Source: Planctomycetota bacterium (GTDB lineage: Bacteria; Planctomycetota; Planctomycetia; Planctomycetales; Planctomycetaceae). Taken from it: 64,000 nt of DNA. The DNA is taken from NCBI GenBank assembly GCA_030836185.1, contig JAURQH010000059.1, positions 1 to 64,000 on the forward strand, in the 5' to 3' direction. Shown piece after piece: positions 28,398-37,232 of this stretch. Numbering within the stretch: position 1 is the stretch's first letter; each line of letters opens with the position of its first letter. The translations under genes and the position numbers were made by a program. Under the pieces are notes generated by a model. That model did no database searches. It was not told where the DNA came from and worked only from the letters and a program-made list of their open reading frames with translations.

Positions 28398-30002
28398 TCA
28401 TTTGGTAGCCGAGATACGTCCACGCAGAAAAGATTGGTCGAGCTTTTCCAGCACGGTGTCTGCCAACACCTGATAACCATCTTCGTCGTAATGACCGAGG
28501 CTCTCGAACGGAAACAGTTGAAGTGGATCTGAAGAGTTCTCGAAGGCCCGGTTGATATCAAGCTCGACGATCCCCAATTCGTCGACCATTGTCATGACGT
28601 CTGCATGACGCTTTTCAAGAAGATCTAAACGAGCCGGATCCAAATTCTGAGAATAGCGTTCTTGTGACGGGAGATAAACAAACATCAGTTCTGCTCCCGA
28701 CTGGCGAACTTCTTCTTTCGCCGTTTTCAGGATCTGCTTCAGACGCAATATGCTTTCAGCGGAATTTTCCTGTCCATTACTACTCGCACTGCTCACCAAA
28801 CTCTCTTTGAATCGGGAACGCACGCGAGTTAATGTCATAGCATTGTACGCTTTCTTGTACCACGGAATTTCGATGCTATTCAGATAGGTTTCAAACACCC
28901 CTTCCATCACCTCGGCAACATCATCCTGCGACTCCAGAAGGCCGACACGATATTCAGGATCCAGATACCTTGCCAAAGGCTGAAAATTGATTTCTCTTTC
29001 AAGATCACTCAGATCATTTCCCTCATAGAACCACCACAAAACGACCTTTGGCTTCATTGGCAAAGCATATTCTCGCAAGGCCGCCAACGAGGCAAGAGGT
29101 CCATTCCCCCCGCTACCAAACGAAAGAGTTTGAGGATACGCCTCGCGAATTTTTGAGACCGCGTTATCGTCACTACAGACACATGCCCCCTGCGCAAACG
29201 AATCCCCTAACACCACCACGTCAAGCTGACTGGCCTCATAAACCTCGGCAGGATTATGAAACCCGAGGGGATCACTTTGATAAACGAGGTACTGTCCCGT
29301 TTCATTACAGAAAACGGTTTCTCGATTGGGAAGCCCTCCCAAGGGAACGATTGTTGTAGCATCTGCCTTATCACCAAATTTTGCGACCGCGAACTGTTGG
29401 GCAACAAAGTGGTATGGATGAATTGCAGGAACAATATCTCTTCCGGCTGCTCGCTCATCACAAATAAATTCTTCGCGAGACCGCACGTCATATTCCGAAT
29501 GACGTGCTTTCAGCAAGGCATCCTGAAAGACAGGAATCGTCATCTCTGTCATGAGCAGACAAGAGAGACACGAATACCCGGCCAAGGCCACCTGAGCGCG
29601 AAGCCTGGGCCGTAAAAGACTGACTCCCAGATAACCGCACAGCCCGATGACCCAGACTCCGTAGTAACCAAGTGTCATACCGGGCTGCTCAAAGAGGTCG
29701 GGAAACCGAATCGACGAATCGAAGATCATAAATAAAGCAAACAGAGCCGGGAGCAGCCAAAGAAGGAAATGCTTCAAACTAAGCTCAAAGCGTTTTTTCC
29801 AACAAACAAGACCGAAGAGCAAACAGACCGCCTGTGCAGTGGCAATCAGAAGTTGAGGATGAATCGAGTCAACCCGGCCGTCAGCCGCAACCAGAAATCC
29901 AATGAACCATTGGTTTCCCAAGATCGATGCGAACAGCGCGATCACAGCCAATGACTGAAACCACCGTGTATTCGATTGGCTTGAAAGTTGTTTTGGAGAC
30001 AT
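28398..30002 (-). CDS. Membrane-anchored SGNH/GDSL hydrolase
   Basis: A 534-residue protein. The first 180 residues carry about five hydrophobic helices (AVIALFASILGNQWFIGFLV; FLLWLLPALFALFMIF; YYGVWVIGLCGYLGVSLL). The rest is an SGNH hydrolase domain: block I VVLGDSFAQGACV (nucleophile Ser about 268), block II-like SFGSGGNGPLA, block III-like YEGNDLSD and the catalytic end GHYDEDGYQVLADTV. Such proteins modify exported glycans, often as esterases or acyltransferase partners. The C-terminus is convergent with ilvE (21 bp apart). Substrate unknown. Confidence 0.8.
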   Translation of the reverse strand: MSPKQLSSQSNTRWFQSLAVIALFASILGNQWFIGFLVAADGRVDSIHPQLLIATAQAVCLLFGLVCWKKRFELSLKHFLLWLLPALFALFMIFDSSIRFPDLFEQPGMTLGYYGVWVIGLCGYLGVSLLRPRLRAQVALAGYSCLSCLLMTEMTIPVFQDALLKARHSEYDVRSREEFICDERAAGRDIVPAIHPYHFVAQQFAVAKFGDKADATTIVPLGGLPNRETVFCNETGQYLVYQSDPLGFHNPAEVYEASQLDVVVLGDSFAQGACVCSDDNAVSKIREAYPQTLSFGSGGNGPLASLAALREYALPMKPKVVLWWFYEGNDLSDLEREINFQPLARYLDPEYRVGLLESQDDVAEVMEGVFETYLNSIEIPWYKKAYNAMTLTRVRSRFKESLVSSASSNGQENSAESILRLKQILKTAKEEVRQSGAELMFVYLPSQERYSQNLDPARLDLLEKRHADVMTMVDELGIVELDINRAFENSSDPLQLFPFESLGHYDEDGYQVLADTVLEKLDQSFLRGRISATK

Positions 30003-30381
30003 TGCGTTTGAAAATGAGGGGAATTTTCAATAACAACACTCAGACACACACGTAGTCTTCCTGAACTGGCAAAACGCCGTCTGATTCAGTAAACACTGAG
30101 GGGAATGAGTGTTACTTTTCTCAACGATGTTCCAATATCACAACGTGAACAACCATGTGCGATACAAAAATGCAAGATTTTCGTCACAATCGGCATAAAG
30201 TACCAACGCCTCAGTTGCCGTCCTGAGGGAAAACCCGACGACAAAAAGACGTATCCATAATATATGATAGCAGTTATGGAATTTCTGATGATTCCAGAAG
30301 CTGAGATTTGGGCAGAAGAATTCGACCGTCGTTGTGGTAAACAATCATCACTCACGACATAACCGGAAGTCGCACCCAGTC
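30003..30381. other. Intergenic region, no supported gene
   Basis: These 379 bases lie upstream of the SGNH-hydrolase gene and downstream of the DUF1501 gene, both on the minus strand. A 32-codon plus-strand ORF (ATG 30265 to TAA 30363; MIAVMEFLMIPEAEIWAEEF at its start) has no ribosome site and no known relative to me. Promoter of the SGNH gene must lie here; no clear -10/-35 pair was seen. Confidence 0.5.
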
Positions 30382-31773
30382 TTAGCTGACGATGGAATCA
30401 ATCACTTTGCCCCGAGACAACGGAATCGGCCTACCTTCCGTATCATGCACGATGGTTTCGGGTGAGATCCCCAAGCAATGCAAGACTGTCGCAATGTAAT
30501 CGGCTGGACGCACAAGATCTTCCACAACCTGCCCCGCCTGCTTGTCGGTTTTACCAATCACCGTTCCCCCTTTAATGCCTCCACCCGCGAGCGCAATGGA
30601 AAACGCACTCCCCCAGTGATCGCGCCCTGCGCGGGCATTAATTTTCGGCGTATGACCGAATTCCCCCACCCAGGCGACGAGAGTCTCATCCAGCATGCCC
30701 CGCTGTTCAAGATCTTCAATCAGAGCCGAGAACGAGCGATCCATGATCGGCATCAACCAACCTTCAAGAGATTCGTTATGTTTCTTGTGAGTGTCCCAAC
30801 CGCCGTTGTTTTCTTTCCCTTCAATCCCTTGCCAGTTGACATGCACGAGCGTCGAACCGGCTTCAATCAACCGACGAGCGAGCAAAACAGATTGTCCAAA
30901 CTTCGTTCGCCCGTAGCGATCCCGAACTTTGTCCGACTCTTTGGAAAGATCGAACGCCTGACGAGCACCCTGCCCGGCTAATAGCTCAATCGCTTGAGAT
31001 GTCCGCAGATCATACTTGGCTGTCGAGGCATGCTCGTCGAGTTTATTCAAATGCTGATCAACTTGTTCCAACAGCCCCAATCGTCGGTCGAGTCGAACTT
31101 GAGTCACTTCTTCTGGTAACGAGAGTGCAGGAATCTGGAACTTTTCTTCGGATGGGTCACAGGTCAACAACCACGGATCATACTGCTGACCAAGAATTCC
31201 CGCCCCTTGTCCGGGCCAGGTTTTCTCACCAACATTGGCGATGTGCTTTGGCAATGTAATCGACGAAGGCAAGCCTTGCTGGTTTTGTACCTGTGTCCGA
31301 ATCATCGCGTCCAGTGATGGCCAATCATTCGGTGCGCCGGGAAGCGCATTCTCGCGAGAGAGCGGAATGTGAGGCACGCCGGTCAACATCTGGTACCCAC
31401 TCGATGAATGGGCATTGTCTCCTGTGGACATTGACCGAATGACCGCCATGTGATGCGTCAGTCGAGAGGTCATCGGCATCAAACCGCCGATGTTCAAGCC
31501 GGGCGTCGAAGTGGGAATCACTCCAAAGGGTGTCCGGGCAGAATCAGGACCATCAGGCTTGGGATCCCAGGTATCATGCTGAGGGACGCCCCCCGTCAGC
31601 CAGAACAAAATGACATTCTTCGCTTTCGCGGTCGGGTTCTCATTCGCTGCGGCTCTCCGACCCAACAATTGAGGCAGCGACAGCCCCCCCAACCCCAAAC
31701 TCCCAATGCGCAACATCGTCCGCCGGGAAACCCCGTCGCAAAGCGGCAATCCATCATCGAGCAGGTTTAACAC
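30382..31773 (-). CDS. DUF1501 domain-containing protein
   Basis: A 463-residue protein with a Tat-like N-terminus (GVSRRTMLRIGSLGLGGLSL) and the DUF1501 body: VILFWLTGGVPQHDTWDPKP, MPMTSRLTHHMAVIRSMSTG, VHVNWQG, GEFGHTPKINARAGRDHW and the C-terminal GRPIPLSRGKVID. DUF1501 proteins belong to the alkaline-phosphatase/sulfatase-like fold and are very abundant in planctomycetes; their activity is not established to my knowledge. It is not next to a DUF1549 gene here. The GTG start at 31773 has GAGG six bases upstream and directly precedes the twin-arginine segment. Confidence 0.9.
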   Translation of the reverse strand: MLNLLDDGLPLCDGVSRRTMLRIGSLGLGGLSLPQLLGRRAAANENPTAKAKNVILFWLTGGVPQHDTWDPKPDGPDSARTPFGVIPTSTPGLNIGGLMPMTSRLTHHMAVIRSMSTGDNAHSSSGYQMLTGVPHIPLSRENALPGAPNDWPSLDAMIRTQVQNQQGLPSSITLPKHIANVGEKTWPGQGAGILGQQYDPWLLTCDPSEEKFQIPALSLPEEVTQVRLDRRLGLLEQVDQHLNKLDEHASTAKYDLRTSQAIELLAGQGARQAFDLSKESDKVRDRYGRTKFGQSVLLARRLIEAGSTLVHVNWQGIEGKENNGGWDTHKKHNESLEGWLMPIMDRSFSALIEDLEQRGMLDETLVAWVGEFGHTPKINARAGRDHWGSAFSIALAGGGIKGGTVIGKTDKQAGQVVEDLVRPADYIATVLHCLGISPETIVHDTEGRPIPLSRGKVIDSIVS

Positions 31774-31868
31774 ACATCACCTCGTCCGGGCGGCTTCAGA
31801 AACGATTAAATTCAATGCTCAAAACATAACACATCGACAAGCGTTGATAAATCATTTATCGGCAGAAA

Positions 31869-33731
31869 TTACGGCAGCAGCCGCTCCAATTGCCCCGCCG
31901 CGACATCAAAGTACCAGATTTCCCGGTCGGGAAACGCTGTTCGCAATTCCTTGAGACGTTCGGCATCGGGTCGGCCATCATCAGATCGCCCGCGTAGAAT
32001 TTGTCCCTCCCAACTCGGATCATTCTGAATATAGTCGATGTGCAAGTCGGCTTCGTCGTGATGGATCAGAATCAATGCCTTCCTCTCTCCAATCTGCTGC
32101 TCCACCGAGTTGTCGAAGTTCGCAAATTTCTGTCGAGAGAAGGCCATCATCTGGGCTTCATTTTTGAGACGCGCGACGGGCCACCATTCTCCAGCCGAGA
32201 CGTACATCGTCAACATCGGAGCCGCCAGCATCGCCAGCCACCAATACTTGAGCATCGGACGACCGCTCTTTTGAGAAATCTCCCAGACCACTCGCGTGAC
32301 CTCTCCTAACAGCAGAAACCAGATCAGACAACTTTCAAAGACGTAATGCCAATCCTGAATTCCGGTAAACCAATAAGGCATGTGTGCCAGATGAATCGAA
32401 AGTAACGAGGCAAGAATGATTCCCCAACGATTTCTGGTTTCTATCGTTAGTACTAGGACAATCAATCCCGCCATCGTCAACGGCACGATCCCCCACGTCC
32501 ATTTCAAACTGGCGACAAGTCGTGTCACCACTTTTGTCTGCGCCTCTTTCGGCGTCAGGTTCTCGGCCCAGTTATCGTAATTGGCATAAACTTCTTTCTG
32601 ACGTTGGCCGCTACCTCGTTCGACGTTATTGAACCCGTAAGCATGCTGGGGTGTATAGACCTCCTGAAACTGCGAATAAGGAAACTTGGTCGCGCTGCCG
32701 GTGATCGCCTTGTTGATCGGCAGTAGGGTCAGCAAGCCCAAGAGAACAGGCAAACCCACCGCCAAATTCAATCCGAAGACCGTCTTGCGTGAAGGGGCCG
32801 TTTCATCGTGAACCCAGCGTACCGGACGAATCAAGTTCACCAGCAAGACAATTCCCATCGGCAAGGCAAACCCCGCCGCCGCCATCGGTCGGGAGAGCAT
32901 CGCAAAGATCAAACCAACACCGGCAAGCACGCCGGCAGAGAGAGACTTTGTTCTCCACATCAATAAATAGAAGTAGAGAAACGACGACAGCCCCAACAAC
33001 GTCGGATGATGGGCCAGTAACAGGTTGCTGAACAGCGCCAACGCAGGCGACAACGCACAGAACAGGCCGACAAATAGACCTGTCTTGTATCCCCCCAACT
33101 CTTTGCCGGCCAGAAAAATGAAGATCGTCGTCAACGCGCCGCAGAGCCAATGTCCCCAATACGGATTGCCAGCCTGAATCGCCGGAGCGATCACCAAACC
33201 GGTCGCCGGAACATATCGACTGGCAAACTGGGATTCGTTCACCACATGAAACTGTGAGAACAATTCGGGATGAGTTGGATGAACGGGATAAGAAACACGA
33301 CCATCGAGATACGTTTCCGCTTGCAATAAATAACTGTATTCATCGTGGTACGCAGGAGGCAATTCGCCAAAGGTCTTGCCGTGAACATCCAGGCTCGCCA
33401 CATGATGGCTCATGAATAGCGACAAGCCACTCAACACAATGGCCGTGATAATCATTTTCAATCGGGACGGCGGCGCACACGGAATCAATTTTTCGCGTCC
33501 CGGCCATAACCACGCCATCGGCAACAACAAGAACAAAATCAAAGGCAAGGTACTATCGTAATGCAAGTTGAACAGCAGGCTCCCCCACTCTCCCGTCTCC
33601 ATCGCCAAATCGATACGCGGCCATTCGAGCAACAACGCCACCGCCCAGCTCCCCAACAGCGCAAGCAGCAACCCCGCGTTCAATGCGCGACTGCAAGGCG
33701 AGCAGGATTGTGGAGATGGGTCACTCATCAA
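31869..33731 (-). CDS. Polytopic membrane glycosyltransferase-like protein (GT39/ArnT type)
   Basis: A 620-residue protein with about 11-12 hydrophobic helices (AGLLLALLGSWAVALLLEW; LPLILFLLLPMAWLW; AGVLAGVGLIFAMLSRP). The first outer loop has PPAYHDEYSYLLQAETYLDG, resembling the acidic motif of GT-C enzymes, followed by SRYVPATGLVIAPA. A soluble C-terminal part of about 110 residues ends in WYFDVAAGQLERLLP. It precedes the DUF1501 gene on the same strand (95 bp). Glycan transfer at the membrane is inferred. Confidence 0.75.
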   Translation of the reverse strand: MMSDPSPQSCSPCSRALNAGLLLALLGSWAVALLLEWPRIDLAMETGEWGSLLFNLHYDSTLPLILFLLLPMAWLWPGREKLIPCAPPSRLKMIITAIVLSGLSLFMSHHVASLDVHGKTFGELPPAYHDEYSYLLQAETYLDGRVSYPVHPTHPELFSQFHVVNESQFASRYVPATGLVIAPAIQAGNPYWGHWLCGALTTIFIFLAGKELGGYKTGLFVGLFCALSPALALFSNLLLAHHPTLLGLSSFLYFYLLMWRTKSLSAGVLAGVGLIFAMLSRPMAAAGFALPMGIVLLVNLIRPVRWVHDETAPSRKTVFGLNLAVGLPVLLGLLTLLPINKAITGSATKFPYSQFQEVYTPQHAYGFNNVERGSGQRQKEVYANYDNWAENLTPKEAQTKVVTRLVASLKWTWGIVPLTMAGLIVLVLTIETRNRWGIILASLLSIHLAHMPYWFTGIQDWHYVFESCLIWFLLLGEVTRVVWEISQKSGRPMLKYWWLAMLAAPMLTMYVSAGEWWPVARLKNEAQMMAFSRQKFANFDNSVEQQIGERKALILIHHDEADLHIDYIQNDPSWEGQILRGRSDDGRPDAERLKELRTAFPDREIWYFDVAAGQLERLLP

Positions 33732-33830
33732 ATTTTAGGGTCCGCTGTGCGGAGCGTTGTAAAGATTAGGAATGCAGGAAATCAGGAAGAGAAGAAAAAA
33801 TGTTTTGGTCCGAAAATCTAGTGAGAATAG

Positions 33831-33959
33831 CAGGTCAGACTGTGCCTGACATTCAAAATGCTTGAGTCTCGTTTGGAATTGTTGGAACAAATTCAACGAA
33901 GAAATTGCTCATCAAATCAAGCATCAACCAGTCTCTGGAATTCTGCCAGCCTGACCTAC
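33831..33959. repeat. Inverted pair of a palindromic intergenic repeat (family A)
   Basis: One copy (33831-33850, CAGGTCAGACTGTGCCTGAC) contains arms GTCAG and CTGAC. A partial inverted copy (33946-33959, GCCAGCCTGACCTAC) lies about 100 bases on. The 343-base gap between the glycosyltransferase-like gene and the esterase gene (33732-34074) holds nothing else that I recognise. The same family occurs at 38834-38992. Confidence 0.7.
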
Positions 33960-34074
33960 GGTTTCGCAGAAAAGAAGTATATCCCAATTCCCCTCTTGAG
34001 TCGCTATCTGGTTCAGGGTCCAATAATGTGACACACCACTCACACCTACTTCGTACGTTCTTTTGAGGCCAACC

Positions 34075-35001
34075 ATGAACTCATTTCGTCTGATTTACTT
34101 CCTTTCTCCACTGATGTGTCTACTCATGGCGGTTCTCGCCGCAGACGCTCAAGAGAAAAAACAAACCAAAAAGAAACCCGCACCCTTCAAATGGGTCAAT
34201 CAACTCAAGCAGACCAAGGTGCCGGGCCTCAAACATGCGACGTTCATGTCTCCCTCTCTCAAAACAGATGTTGGCTACTGCATATATCTGCCAAAAAGTT
34301 ACGACGCCAAATCTACGAACAAGTTTCCCGTCGTCTATTACTTGCACGGCGGACGCCCCGGTTCGGAGACGAAATCAGTCAAGCTCGTCGATTACATTCA
34401 CAAAGCACAAAGCAAGGGTGTGATCCCGCCCACGATTTATGTCTTCGTCAACGGCGGTCCGGTCAGTCATTACAACATGCCCGACGACCCTAAAGCTCAA
34501 GGAGCCAGTGTCTTCATTGAAGAATTGATTCCTCACGTTGATAAAACCTACCACACCATTGCCGATCGCTCGGGACGTGCTTTAGAAGGGTTCTCTCAAG
34601 GAGGACGTGGAACCGCACGGCTGATGTTTAGGCATCCCGACCTGTTCTGCTCGGCGGCCCCCGGTGGAGGTGGACATGCCACCGAAAAACGAATTTCGGA
34701 AGAAGACGGCTTCGAGAATCCCAAGCTCCGATTTGCAATAGGTGACAACACTTGGGATCTCGCCCGCCAATACGCGAAAGATCCGAAACCTGCTTTGCGC
34801 ATTCTGGTCTACGTCGGCAACAATGGATTCAATTACGAGAACAATCTGGAATGGATGCAACACCTGAAATCGCTCAGCATCCCGTTCGATCACATCATCA
34901 TCGACGATGCCCCACATTCCGCCACGATCATCTATCAAAAACGGGGCGACGAAATCATGAAGTTCCACGCCGAGAGTTTCCGCTTGGCACAAGGGAAGTA
35001 A
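34075..35001 (+). CDS. Exported esterase (esterase D-like alpha/beta hydrolase)
   Basis: A 308-residue alpha/beta hydrolase with signal peptide (IYFLSPLMCLLMAVLAADAQ) and a Lys-rich linker. Oxyanion strand VVYYLHGGRPG, nucleophile elbow GFSQGG in ALEGFSQGGRG, acid and His expected in LVYVGNNGFNYENN and DDAPHSATI. It resembles the putative-esterase (feruloyl esterase/Ag85-like) group that removes acyl groups from polysaccharides. GAGG six bases before ATG 34075 fixes the start over the in-frame TTG at 34063. It ends four bases before a small gene on the same strand. Confidence 0.85.
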   Translation: MNSFRLIYFLSPLMCLLMAVLAADAQEKKQTKKKPAPFKWVNQLKQTKVPGLKHATFMSPSLKTDVGYCIYLPKSYDAKSTNKFPVVYYLHGGRPGSETKSVKLVDYIHKAQSKGVIPPTIYVFVNGGPVSHYNMPDDPKAQGASVFIEELIPHVDKTYHTIADRSGRALEGFSQGGRGTARLMFRHPDLFCSAAPGGGGHATEKRISEEDGFENPKLRFAIGDNTWDLARQYAKDPKPALRILVYVGNNGFNYENNLEWMQHLKSLSIPFDHIIIDDAPHSATIIYQKRGDEIMKFHAESFRLAQGK

Positions 35002-35005
35002 TGTC

Positions 35006-35566
35006 ATGAAATATGATGATGCTTCCTGGCATTACGATTCGACACCGGAATTTGAAGATGACGAACGCTGGGCGGTCGCGGCTGCTCATATTGGCGTCTA
35101 CTTGAAATGGTGTCTCCTCCAGGGATGGGCGGGCGAACTGCATACCGAAGACGAAGCTGACCAAAACATGGTGGAGCAGGTCATCTCGGGAAACATGACA
35201 GGAGCCGAGTTCCTGATTCAACAATGCGATTGCCAATTCACCAACGAAGAATTGAACGATGAAGGCAACGCATTTACGAGTTATTACTTTGCCGATCATT
35301 ACCCGGAAGATTTGGAATCGGTGGCTCGTGAGCAGATTTTGAGTGCTCCTGAATCCGAGTACGACTTTGACGCCTTGCGTGAAATATTTGATCGGCAATA
35401 TGGAGAATGGCTGGCAGAGAATCCACTCGTTGCGCCTCCTCGTGTCTCTCCCGCTGAGGTCAGTCCCTCACCAGCCGAGACGCAATCAACCTCCGATCAT
35501 CCTACATTCAACGAGGCCCAAACCGAGAATGCGCAAAAAGACAAACCGTGGTGGAAAGTGTGGTAA
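35006..35566 (+). CDS. Small cytoplasmic protein, DUF7832-like
   Basis: A 186-residue acidic protein without signal peptide or membrane helix. It begins MKYDDASWHYDS and has AAAHIGVYLKWCLLQGWAG, the pattern I recall for DUF7832 proteins (KYDDASWH...HIGMFLAW...). These have no known function; some are found as immunity-like or standalone proteins. Residues about 145-186 are a Pro/Ser/Glu-rich tail ending KPWWKVW. Its ATG is four bases after the esterase stop, so the two are co-transcribed. Confidence 0.75.
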   Translation: MKYDDASWHYDSTPEFEDDERWAVAAAHIGVYLKWCLLQGWAGELHTEDEADQNMVEQVISGNMTGAEFLIQQCDCQFTNEELNDEGNAFTSYYFADHYPEDLESVAREQILSAPESEYDFDALREIFDRQYGEWLAENPLVAPPRVSPAEVSPSPAETQSTSDHPTFNEAQTENAQKDKPWWKVW

Positions 35567-35645
35567 GTAGACACCGCAATTTGAGCTACTTTCGCAAGAA
35601 AATCGAAATTTTCTATGGAAAAACAGGACCGCATCTGTTCTCCCT

Positions 35646-36947
35646 TTATTCAATATTCAGCGAATCAACCAGAGCTTGTGCTTCCTGCTCGATATCGAGT
35701 GGGAGGTAGGTTTGGAAGAATTTCATTTTTGATTTCAAAACACGGACTTTGGTGGAAGAATCGTTGACGCCTTCTGTTTCTAATTCTTCTTGGGACTTTG
35801 ATAATTTCTTGCTGAGAAGTTCGAGCTTCTTGTCTTGTTTGACCAGTTTTCCGGTCGCTTGTTGATATTCGTTGATCAAAGCCTGTCGAGCTTGCAACAG
35901 TTGTGTCCCTGCTGCGGTCACTGCCTGAAGGCTGGCAACCGTCTCTCGATATTCAGCCTGATACTGATTGTATTTGAATGCCAATCGATTGCGTTCTCGA
36001 TTGACGGTCACTAAATCAATAAATTGTCCTTGAGGAGGGTTTTGTAGCGAGAATTCCAAGGCGGTCTGTTCTTTCTGGACCAGTTCGATTGATCGATCTA
36101 ACGAAAGACGTTTGTTATCGAGGAATGTGTAATCACGCTGTGCAGAGCCAATCTGCCGAGAGAACTCGATGAGCTCTTTGTCGAGTTTTTCACGCCACTC
36201 TTCTGCCGTGAGCTTGAGTTGTTCGCGTGTTTCGTCTGTCTTCTCAGATCGTTCGGCAAGTTCTTTGGCTGTTTCTTCGGCGACTTTTTGTTGTTCGACT
36301 TGATGTGCTTCATCGAGCGAGGCGAGAGTTTCATTGAGTTCTTGACGTTGATCTAACACGTGTTTCGTTCCGGCTTCCCAATACAAACGTAGACGGACAG
36401 GAAATGAGGTTTGGACCTCATCTTCCAGTTGCTTGGTTTGTTGGGTCATTTCTTCGGTCGTGTATTGATAGCGGAGAGATGTCAGCATCGATCCAATCCA
36501 GCGAGCATTTCGAGCAGGTTGATTGGATGCCGACCATCTCTGCCGGGTATCGGCCGTCATCAGAGCATACTCAGAAAGTTGTTTGATTCCCGTTTCGAAC
36601 TGACGACGCGCGAATCGATGCCAAATCGAAGTTTGCCAAGCAGGAGCATACGCTTCTGCTCGATTCTCTCGAAGCGTATCTAAGACTTTCATACCTTCAT
36701 CGAACTGGTTGCGATGCAGCAGAACCAATGCGAACGCATAATCCACAACGGGGCCATCCGAGGTATTTTGCTGAAGTTGATAATAAGCTTTTCGAGTCTC
36801 TTTCAGAGACACTTTTCGACGGTCGAAACCTTGATCGAAAAACGACTTCAATGCAGAGGCATTCGGAGAAAGCTGTGGTTCCACAGCGGGCGCTGCGACA
36901 AGAAAATCTGTCGCAAAGCTCAAAAACAGGGCGGTCAGAAGAATCAT
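35646..36947 (-). CDS. Exported TPR-like and coiled-coil protein
   Basis: A 433-residue protein with signal peptide (ILLTALFLSFATDFLVAAPA). Residues about 40-180 look like TPR helices (DYAFALVLLHRNQFDEGMKV). Residues about 185-400 are strongly charged heptad-like helix (KVAEETAKELAERSEKTDE; KLTAEEWREKLDKELIEF), a long coiled coil. No catalytic motif was seen; function unknown. A periplasmic structural role is possible. It is convergent with the DUF7832-like gene and divergent from a sulfatase gene. Confidence 0.75.
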   Translation of the reverse strand: MILLTALFLSFATDFLVAAPAVEPQLSPNASALKSFFDQGFDRRKVSLKETRKAYYQLQQNTSDGPVVDYAFALVLLHRNQFDEGMKVLDTLRENRAEAYAPAWQTSIWHRFARRQFETGIKQLSEYALMTADTRQRWSASNQPARNARWIGSMLTSLRYQYTTEEMTQQTKQLEDEVQTSFPVRLRLYWEAGTKHVLDQRQELNETLASLDEAHQVEQQKVAEETAKELAERSEKTDETREQLKLTAEEWREKLDKELIEFSRQIGSAQRDYTFLDNKRLSLDRSIELVQKEQTALEFSLQNPPQGQFIDLVTVNRERNRLAFKYNQYQAEYRETVASLQAVTAAGTQLLQARQALINEYQQATGKLVKQDKKLELLSKKLSKSQEELETEGVNDSSTKVRVLKSKMKFFQTYLPLDIEQEAQALVDSLNIE

Positions 36948-37232
36948 TCAAATTTTCAAGATTGATAAGGGGGACTATATAGAAGATTGTTCCCGCCAGA
37001 ATCCAATCTTCAAATGCTACACGCTTTCCCCAGAATAGGAGAACGCCAGTATGAATGAATTGGTAAAAGATTGGGAGATCAGAATTGATCCCCGATGAAT
37101 GGTTTAATTTTAGCTTTGGTTGACGCGCGAAGTCAAATTTATTTTGGGATCGTCGATCAATGCTTGCGAAACCAGACTCGATCCTCAAAACTGTCTGAAC
37201 GAGAATCTCTTACAAACACGGACTCATATCTT

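Noticed and set aside
30265-30363. 32-codon ORF in an intergenic gap
   Set aside because: No ribosome site, no neighbour logic and no recognised relative; kept only as a remark.
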